DNA of 64,000 bases from an uncultured Candidatus Melainabacteria bacterium (GTDB lineage Bacteria; Cyanobacteriota; Vampirovibrionia; Gastranaerophilales; Gastranaerophilaceae). Of the stretch, positions 58,991 to 64,000 are shown in pieces. A model generated the notes under the pieces. It had not been told where the DNA came from. It was given only the letters and a program-made list of their open reading frames with translations, and ran no database searches. The stretch covers positions 17,241 to 81,240 of the forward strand of contig CAKVIN010000012.1 of assembly GCA_934754425.1 (NCBI GenBank). The letters are read 5' to 3'. The position numbers and the translations under genes were made by a program. The first letter of the stretch is position 1, and each line of letters begins with the position of its first letter.

Positions 58991-60754
58991 TTATTTGATA
59001 AATTCATAAATAAAGGCATCATCTCTACCAAGTTCCTTTTCGGAAAACTCTTGCATTGTTTTAACAAAATTTCCGCTCATTTCATTATCTAAAACTTTAA
59101 GCTTAAATTGTGCTTTTGGATGTTTATTGAAATATTCAATTAATCTTGGTTTTAGTCCTATAGGATTTATATGAGCAAGTTCTGATGATTGTTTCATTAT
59201 TTGCGGACGAACAATACCTTGCAAGTAGATTAAAGATGTAGAATTTGAAAGAGTTTTTCTCATTATATCTTGTATTGTTGGCGAGTTCCCCTTATTTTGT
59301 TCGACATACATAAATGCCTTTATGTGTTCGGCAATTTTATCTGGAGTGGCATAAAATAGTGTCGGAGTTTTTAAAGCTTTTTGTATATAGGATTCTATAG
59401 TTAGTCCTTCTTTTTCAAACTTTTTAACTAAACCACGTATATTATTTTCAATTGTATCTGGTGATAAATAAAATAAATTTGGAGCTTTTATGCAAGCTTC
59501 CAGATAACCTTCATTTGTTAAACCTTCAGCTTCAAATCTACTTGCCACTTCACGAAGATTTTTTTCTATCGTTTTAGGCTTATTACAAAATAATGATGGA
59601 GATTTCATACAAGCTTTAAAGTACACAGATTCTGTTAAACCTTCTTTCTCAAAAAGTTTAACAAATTCTTGAACATTAGACTTTACTTTATCGGCAGAAT
59701 AAGAAATTAAATTAGGTTGTTTTGTGCAAATTTTTAAATAATTTTTTATATTTAAACCTTCTGTCTTAAATTGTTCAACAGTATCAAGAATATTACGTTG
59801 TATTGTTTCTGGTTTTTGATTAAACAATTGAGGACATTTAACAGCAAGGCTTATAAAAGTTTTTGTATTTCCACCATCTTTTTCAAACTTTTTAGCAAAT
59901 TCTTCTATATTTTTAGTAATAGTTTTGGGGTTTGAATAAAATAATGAAGGATTTTTTGTACAAGCTTGTATATAATCCTTTGTATTTAAACCTTCGTTTT
60001 GAAAAGTATCAACGACGGTACGTACATTATTCTCTATATAAGCTGGCTTCATAGTAAACAATGAAAATACACGCATACATGATTGTAAGTATTTTTTAGT
60101 ATCCAAACCTTCGTTCTTAAAATTTTCTACAACTCCTGTCACATTATAAATAACCGTTTCAGGCTTTAAAGTAAATAATTGTGGTTGTTTGATACAAATT
60201 TGTAAATATTCTTTTGTATTTAAACCTTCTTTTGAAAAAGCTTTTACAAGATTATCAACATTATTTTTGATGGTTTCCGGCTTTGAACAAAATAACGAAG
60301 GTTGTGTAATACAAGCTTGGAGATAATCTTGAGTATTCAGTCCATCATCTTTAAATTTTTCGACAAAACCTTTTACATTTTTTTCAATTGCACTTGAATT
60401 ATAACGAAGTAAATTTGGCATTTTTATACAAGTAGGTAAATAATTTTCTAATGTTAAACCTTCATTTTCAAACTTATCAATTAAACCTTTTACGTGGTTT
60501 TGTGCAGTTTCATCTAACTCGCCAAACAACTTATATAGGTCTTCATTTTGATAATTTTTAGTGTTAACAAGTTTTTTAATTTTTGCTATAACATCTGAAT
60601 TAGAACCAAAAGTTAAGTTATTATAATTATAAGGAATTTTATTTGAATTATTTTCAATAACCGGTTGTGAAGCGGTTGAAATTTCATTTTTAGATTTTGT
60701 TAATTGTGTTGTTTGATTAATTGGTGTTATTAAATTTTGTGCGTATATTTTCAT
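58991..60754 (-). CDS. Ten-repeat mTERF-like helical protein
   Basis: 587 residues. After an N-terminal region ending NYNNLTFGSNSD, residues 99-488 are ten in-register repeats of exactly 39 residues with consensus GLNTKxYLQACIKxPxLFxxKPETIxxNV...F..E. An eleventh degenerate unit may follow at 489-530. Each repeat predicts two or three helices with a central PxLF turn, much like the roughly 30-residue mTERF repeats, which wrap DNA or RNA. No signal peptide. The N-terminal TFGS resembles the FKG/FRG leader of other proteins here. Nucleic-acid or protein binding is inferred; no homologue is known to me. Confidence 0.65.
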   Translation of the reverse strand: MKIYAQNLITPINQTTQLTKSKNEISTASQPVIENNSNKIPYNYNNLTFGSNSDVIAKIKKLVNTKNYQNEDLYKLFGELDETAQNHVKGLIDKFENEGLTLENYLPTCIKMPNLLRYNSSAIEKNVKGFVEKFKDDGLNTQDYLQACITQPSLFCSKPETIKNNVDNLVKAFSKEGLNTKEYLQICIKQPQLFTLKPETVIYNVTGVVENFKNEGLDTKKYLQSCMRVFSLFTMKPAYIENNVRTVVDTFQNEGLNTKDYIQACTKNPSLFYSNPKTITKNIEEFAKKFEKDGGNTKTFISLAVKCPQLFNQKPETIQRNILDTVEQFKTEGLNIKNYLKICTKQPNLISYSADKVKSNVQEFVKLFEKEGLTESVYFKACMKSPSLFCNKPKTIEKNLREVASRFEAEGLTNEGYLEACIKAPNLFYLSPDTIENNIRGLVKKFEKEGLTIESYIQKALKTPTLFYATPDKIAEHIKAFMYVEQNKGNSPTIQDIMRKTLSNSTSLIYLQGIVRPQIMKQSSELAHINPIGLKPRLIEYFNKHPKAQFKLKVLDNEMSGNFVKTMQEFSEKELGRDDAFIYEFIK

Positions 60755-60822
60755 TTTTTTCCAGTCCTTTTTTAAGCAAAAACTCCTAAAAAATTTTTTT
60801 TGCTATTTTTTTTATAGATTAG

Positions 60823-61236
60823 AAATGCTTTATTAAGAATACAATGACACGAATGAATATACTTGCTGATTTTGCTAACCGAGTGCCTGAATTATATTTA
60901 AAAGCAAACCTCGATTAGAAACGAATGATATTAACCACAATAACAGAAAGTATTGTGATTGACGAAGAAGCACAAACAATTAGAGTTAAGTTAAAGCCAG
61001 TCTTTGAACATTTAAGACAATTAAAGCTACAAGATAAAGGTTGTTTTACTGCCGAAATTAAGGACTTAGATGGAACCCTGAAAAGCCGTTCAGATAGAGC
61101 GAAACGAACTCTTAACAATGAGCATTCTGACGTTAATGAATTGGAAGACTATGGAACACGCAAAAAGCTTCTGAATACTAAAATAGAGCCTAATTTATAC
61201 GGCTCTATAGAAAATAATGTCGTAGGGGGGACTTGA
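60823..61236 (+). pseudogene. Serine-recombinase C-terminal remnant with in-frame stop
   Basis: The reading KCFIKNTMTRMNILADFANR, VPELYLKANLD-stop-KRMILTTITESIVIDEEAQT is continuous across a TAG at 60916-60918. LADFANRVPE.YLKANLDxKR...TITESI is the style of the end of large serine recombinases, whose C-termini I expect to continue VKLKPVFEHLRQLKLQDKG. The rest of the enzyme (catalytic domain) is missing upstream. The frame runs to the edge of the tRNA-Leu gene. It is therefore a decayed integrase or resolvase of a lost mobile element. Confidence 0.65.
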
Positions 61237-61299
61237 ACCCCCAAGGATTGCTCCACACGCCCCTCAAACGTGCGCGTATACCGATTCCGCCACTACGAC
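61218..61299 (-). tRNA. tRNA-Leu (GAG)
   Basis: Acceptor GTCGTAG pairs with CTACGAC (seven base pairs). The anticodon stem CACGT/GCGTG (with one T-G) presents TTGAGGG, anticodon GAG. A class II variable arm (TGGAGCAATCCTT) and a T stem GGGGG-TTCAAGT-CCCCC follow. The discriminator base is A, and CCA is not encoded. The recombinase remnant ends at this gene. Confidence 0.93.
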
Positions 61300-61520
61300 A
61301 AGTTTATTATTAAAATTTCAGTTTGTAGCGGCATCGGTATATTCTTTATACGGCTCGTCTCACTTACGTTCAAACTTACCTTCCTCTATAAAAACTTGAC
61401 ATTTAGTCAATTTTTTACAGAGTTCTTGGCTCGTCTCACTTACGTTCGAACTCACCTTCCTCCATTCAAAACCTGACATTGAGTCAGCTTTTTCTGGAGT
61501 CCTTGCCACTACGACAAGTT
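61289..61520. repeat. Direct repeat GCCACTACGACAAGTT
   Basis: 16 identical bases at 61289-61304 (covering 11 bases of the tRNA-Leu 5' end and its flank) and at 61505-61520, followed by near-identical TATTATTAAA. It could mark a duplicated att-like site or a small insertion. Confidence 0.65.
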
Positions 61521-61642
61521 ATTATTAAATTTTCAATAAAAAAATTTTAGCATAAAAAACATTTTGTTACAAATGTTATATTTTTATTGACATAACTCTA
61601 CCACTGTTTGACAATAATATACGTAGTAGAAAGGTAAATAGC
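61300..61642. other. Repeat region behind tRNA-Leu
   Basis: No gene. It contains two tandem units of 76 bases (61352-61427 and 61428-61503) and a second copy of the tRNA 5'-end sequence (61505-61520). Confidence 0.6.
61352..61503. repeat. Tandem pair of 76-bp diverged repeats
   Basis: Both units start GGCTCGTCTCACTTACGTTC and continue with AACT(T/C)ACCTTCCTC, then a GACAT..AGTCA stem region. Confidence 0.8.
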
Positions 61643-61870
61643 ATGAACGTATCATCAGTTTCTCTTAATAATACAAATCCAAGAAGAAATTTGTTTATCA
61701 AATACTCTAATAGCTTTATGTCACTAATGAATGGTAACGGCGAAGCTATTGAAAAAGCTCAAAAAGCAAATACTAATATTGATAAAAAATTAGACAAATC
61801 CATGGGAATTGAAACACTTACAATTTTTCCTAAACAAGTTGTCGATGGTAAAACAATAATAACAGCTTAG
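61643..61870 (+). CDS. Small protein, function unknown
   Basis: 75 residues (MNVSSVSLNNTNPRRNLFIK ... LTIFPKQVVDGKTIITA). The N-terminus, with NVSSVSLNNTN, resembles the short Asn-rich leaders of other proteins in the window. The middle is a charged helix (NGEAIEKAQKANTNIDKKLD). AAGG precedes the ATG. It lies 40 bases upstream of the dUTPase and is probably cotranscribed. No family recognised. Confidence 0.5.
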   Translation: MNVSSVSLNNTNPRRNLFIKYSNSFMSLMNGNGEAIEKAQKANTNIDKKLDKSMGIETLTIFPKQVVDGKTIITA

Positions 61871-61910
61871 TTATTTCACAAATAAAAATAAAGAATTTTG
61901 CGGAGATAGT

Positions 61911-62345
61911 ATGATTTTAAAAATTTTTAGAATGCCACACAATAGATTTGTGCCAGAATACAAAACAGGAGGCGCTGCAGGTATGGATTTGTGTGCTGCA
62001 ATTGATGAAGAAATTACATTACAACCATTAGAAAGAAAATTGATTCCTACCGGTTTAAAAATTGAATTAGAACACGGGTACGAAGCACAAGTTCGTCCTC
62101 GTTCCGGTTTATCAATAAAACACGGCATTAGTCTTATAAATTGTATTGGTACCATTGACGAAGATTATCGTGGAGAAATATGTATTCCTATAGTAAATCT
62201 TTCAAATGAACCATATTCTATAAAACCAGATGAAAGAATCGCACAAATGGTTATTGCTCGTTATGAACAAGCTGATATTAAAGTCGTAACTGAGTTAAGT
62301 GAAACAGAACGTGGCGAAGGTGGTTTCGGTTCTACCGGCAAATAA
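61911..62345 (+). CDS. dut: dUTP diphosphatase
   Basis: Homotrimeric dUTPase hydrolyses dUTP to dUMP and keeps uracil out of DNA. All five motifs are visible: GGAAGMDLCAAI, RPRSGLSIKHGI, GTIDEDYRGEICIPIVN, ERIAQMVI and the C-terminal RGEGGFGSTGK that closes over the active site. Length of 144 is standard. GGAG precedes the ATG. Confidence 0.96.
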   Translation: MILKIFRMPHNRFVPEYKTGGAAGMDLCAAIDEEITLQPLERKLIPTGLKIELEHGYEAQVRPRSGLSIKHGISLINCIGTIDEDYRGEICIPIVNLSNEPYSIKPDERIAQMVIARYEQADIKVVTELSETERGEGGFGSTGK

Positions 62346-62369
62346 AACTTTTAATTTTTATTTTTATAT

Positions 62370-62430
62370 AAAGTCCTGTGTTTATAATATACATTAAATT
62401 GTTTTATTTATAATGCAGGACTTTAATTTT
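62370..62430 (+). terminator. Possible terminator of dut
   Basis: TAAAGTCCTG (62370-62379) pairs with CAGGACTTTA (62416-62425), with ATTTTG after it. The loop is unusually long at 36 bases. Confidence 0.5.
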
Positions 62431-62445
62431 GTTGAAAAGAAGTGC

Positions 62446-62499
62446 TTGACGGATATAAGAAAAAAGTATAAAATAAGGAATGACGTAACTTCTACGTCA
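62446..62499 (+). promoter_or_regulatory. Sigma-70 promoter with hairpin at the transcript start
   Basis: TTGACG (62446-62451), 17 bases, TAAAAT (62469-62474). The predicted start, 62481, is the first base of TGACGTA-acttc-TACGTCA (62481-62499), so the mRNA would begin with a 7-bp stem-loop or the site may be an operator. Confidence 0.65.
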
Positions 62500-62527
62500 C
62501 GGTTATAATTATTTAGGAGAATCAGTC

Positions 62528-62812
62528 ATGTACCAAGATGAAACGCTTATTTGTGAAGATTGCGGTAAAGAATTTGTTTTTACTGCAGGTGAACAAGAAT
62601 TTTATGCAACAAAGGGTTTAACAAATAAGCCAAAAAGATGTGCTAATTGCAGAAAACTAAAAAAACAACAACACAGAGGCAAAAAAAGAATGTTTGATGC
62701 AGTTTGCGCTAAATGTGGAAAACAAACTCAGGTACCTTTCAATCCTACACAAGGAAGAGATGTATTATGTAAAGAATGTTTTGATGCAGAAAAAAATGCA
62801 GCTGAAGCATAG
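62528..62812 (+). CDS. Zinc-ribbon protein (CxxCxRC type)
   Basis: 94 residues with two zinc-binding units: CEDCGKEFVF ... KRCANCRKLK and AVCAKCGKQTQVPF ... VLCKECFDAE. This is the pattern of small CxxC-x(n)-CxxC proteins (zf-trcl/probable zinc-ribbon with a C-terminal CxxC pair) common in Cyanobacteria and Chloroflexi. The central KKQQHRGKKRM is basic, suggesting RNA or ribosome contact; the role is not established. AGGAGA precedes the ATG. Confidence 0.85.
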   Translation: MYQDETLICEDCGKEFVFTAGEQEFYATKGLTNKPKRCANCRKLKKQQHRGKKRMFDAVCAKCGKQTQVPFNPTQGRDVLCKECFDAEKNAAEA

Positions 62813-62831
62813 TTAGTTTTTTATAAATAAT

Positions 62832-62869
62832 AAAAGGATAGAAATGATTAATCATCTCTATCCTTTTTT
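62832..62869 (+). terminator. Rho-independent terminator
   Basis: AAAAGGATAGAAATGATT pairs, with a small mismatch, with AATCATCTCTATCCTTTT, ending in T6. It ends the zinc-ribbon gene. Confidence 0.85.
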
Positions 62870-62886
62870 AATATTATACTTAAAAA

Positions 62887-62922
62887 AAAATAACCTGATT
62901 TTAAATAAAATCAGGTTATTTT
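62887..62922. terminator. Terminator of tuf (symmetrical)
   Basis: AAAATAACCTGATTTTA (62887-62903) pairs with TAAAATCAGGTTATTTT (62906-62922). Confidence 0.9.
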
Positions 62923-62946
62923 AATTATTATAGATAATTAAATCAA

Positions 62947-64000
62947 TTATTCAATAATTTTATCTACAACACCGGCACCAACTGTTCTACCACCTTCACG
63001 GATAGCGAATCTCATACCTTCTTCGATAGCTACTGGGTTGATTAATTCAACTTCCATAACTACGTTATCACCAGGCATTACCATTTCGCCTTCGAATTTG
63101 ATTGAACCAGTTACGTCAGTTGTTCTGATGTAGAACTGAGGTCTGTAACCAGGGAAGAATGGAGTGTGACGTCCACCTTCATCTTTTGTCAATACGTATA
63201 CGTTAGCAGTGAACTTAGTGTGTGGGTGGATTGAACCAGGTTTACATAAAACTTGACCACGTTGGATTTCAGTTTTATCAACACCTCTTAACAATGCACC
63301 AATGTTGTCACCAGCTTGACCTTGATCAAGTTGTTTTCTGAACATTTCAACACCGGTAACTGTAGTTTTCTTAGTTTCGCCTAAACCAACTAATTCAACT
63401 TCGTCACCAACTTTAACAATACCACGTTCTACTCTACCAGTAGCAACTGTACCACGACCTGTGATAGAGAATACGTCTTCAACTGGCATCAAGAATGGTT
63501 TGTCTAAGTCACGTTCTGGAGTTGGGAAGTAGCTGTCTACAGCATCCATTAATTCCCAAATTTTATCAACCCATTTATCTTCTCCACGTTGAATTTTTGG
63601 ATTAGCTTGAACTGCTTCTAAAGCTTTTAAAGCTGAACCGTGGATGAATGGAATGTTGTCACCATCAAATTCGTAAGAAGAAAGAAGTTCTCTAACTTCC
63701 ATTTCTACTAATTCTAATAATTCTGGATCGTCAACCATATCGCATTTGTTTAAGAATACAACTAGGTTTGGAACACCAACTTGCCTTGCTAACAAGATGT
63801 GTTCACGAGTTTGAGGCATTGCACCGTCTGTAGCAGCAACTACAAGAATAGCACCGTCCATCTGAGCAGCACCTGTAATCATGTTTTTAACATAGTCAGC
63901 GTGGCCTGGGCAGTCAACGTGTGCGTAGTGTCTAGCATCTGTTTCATATTCTACGTGAGCAGTAGAGATGGTTATACCTCTTGCTTTTTCTTCTGGAGCA
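62947..64000 (-). CDS. tuf: Elongation factor Tu, 5' part beyond the window
   Basis: EF-Tu brings aminoacyl-tRNA to the ribosome. The visible part runs from APEEKARGITISTAHVEYET (switch I end) through DCPGHADYVKNMITGAAQMDG (G3), NKCDMVDD (G4) and domains II and III to VGAGVVDKIIE. The frame continues to base 64000, so the internal ATG at 63882 is not the start; only the first 60 or so residues (with the P-loop) are missing. Confidence 0.97.
   Translation of the reverse strand, partial: APEEKARGITISTAHVEYETDARHYAHVDCPGHADYVKNMITGAAQMDGAILVVAATDGAMPQTREHILLARQVGVPNLVVFLNKCDMVDDPELLELVEMEVRELLSSYEFDGDNIPFIHGSALKALEAVQANPKIQRGEDKWVDKIWELMDAVDSYFPTPERDLDKPFLMPVEDVFSITGRGTVATGRVERGIVKVGDEVELVGLGETKKTTVTGVEMFRKQLDQGQAGDNIGALLRGVDKTEIQRGQVLCKPGSIHPHTKFTANVYVLTKDEGGRHTPFFPGYRPQFYIRTTDVTGSIKFEGEMVMPGDNVVMEVELINPVAIEEGMRFAIREGGRTVGAGVVDKIIE

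Noticed and set aside
61270..61476. 68-residue open frame on the plus strand
   Set aside because: It runs antisense through tRNA-Leu and the tandem 76-bp repeats, with no ribosome site and no protein-like composition.
61587..61620. Two TTGACA hexamers upstream of 61643
   Set aside because: Neither has a good -10 at 16-18 bases, so I do not call a promoter.

Overview
The window is AT-rich, densely coded DNA from a non-photosynthetic relative of the Cyanobacteria, most likely a gut Melainabacteria/Vampirovibrionia lineage such as Gastranaerophilales. The best clue is the response regulator at 29903-30694, which reads along its whole length like the cyanobacterial regulator RpaB (Ycf27). The GH57/DUF3536 glycosidase, the flavodiiron protein with a rubredoxin, the split glycine dehydrogenase subunit and many proteins without recognisable families fit the same group. 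The assignment is inferred from protein resemblance only.

Layout. 1-6.4 kb: end of a Clp N-domain protein, tilS-hpt, two small membrane proteins, a flavodiiron protein and a TPR protein. 6.4-13.1 kb: GH57 enzyme with a secreted partner, a FliA-like sigma factor overlapping gcvPB, and enolase. 13.4-16.8 kb: two accessory genes with sigma-28-type promoters, the first carrying an anthrax-lethal-factor-like HExxH...E metallopeptidase site. 16.9-24.1 kb: radical SAM protein, AI-2E-type permease, ABC ATPase, TPR membrane protein, MgtC family protein, dGTPase-like protein and lipoate ligase. 24.1-30.7 kb: a giant coiled-coil protein (sigma-28-type promoter), an M16 peptidase and RpaB. 30.9-38 kb: secreted protein, panD, a small helical protein plus a 1253-residue YD-repeat protein behind another sigma-28-type promoter, a prenyl synthase and lepB. 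38-50.9 kb: lysC, antiporter, orphan DNA methyltransferase, Cys-rich secreted protein, ilvC, clpX, clpP, rubredoxin, infB and ylxR. 51-54 kb: a repeat-rich accessory island with a truncated gene duplicate. 54-64 kb: prfA, GT-C-type membrane protein, PHP phosphoesterase, a protein of ten 39-residue repeats, a recombinase remnant beside tRNA-Leu(GAG), dUTPase, a zinc-ribbon protein and the 3' part of tuf.

How the parts connect. The strongest unexpected signal is a set of sites matching the sigma-28 (FliA) consensus, TAAAGTTT-N11-GCCGATAA. Four have the canonical 11-base spacer, one has 12, and one is a decayed copy. All lie ahead of large or helical proteins that lack N-terminal signal peptides: the lethal-factor-like peptidase, the coiled-coil giant, the YD-repeat operon, a GMAASQ-type protein and a small EF-hand/YD family. 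The FliA-like sigma gene is in the same window. I infer a FliA-controlled set of non-flagellar proteins, possibly exported effectors. No flagellar or secretion apparatus gene is in the window, so the export route is unknown.

Several genes have a -10-like hexamer placed so that transcription would begin at or within a few bases of the start codon, suggesting frequent leaderless mRNAs. Rho-independent terminators are plentiful and well formed.
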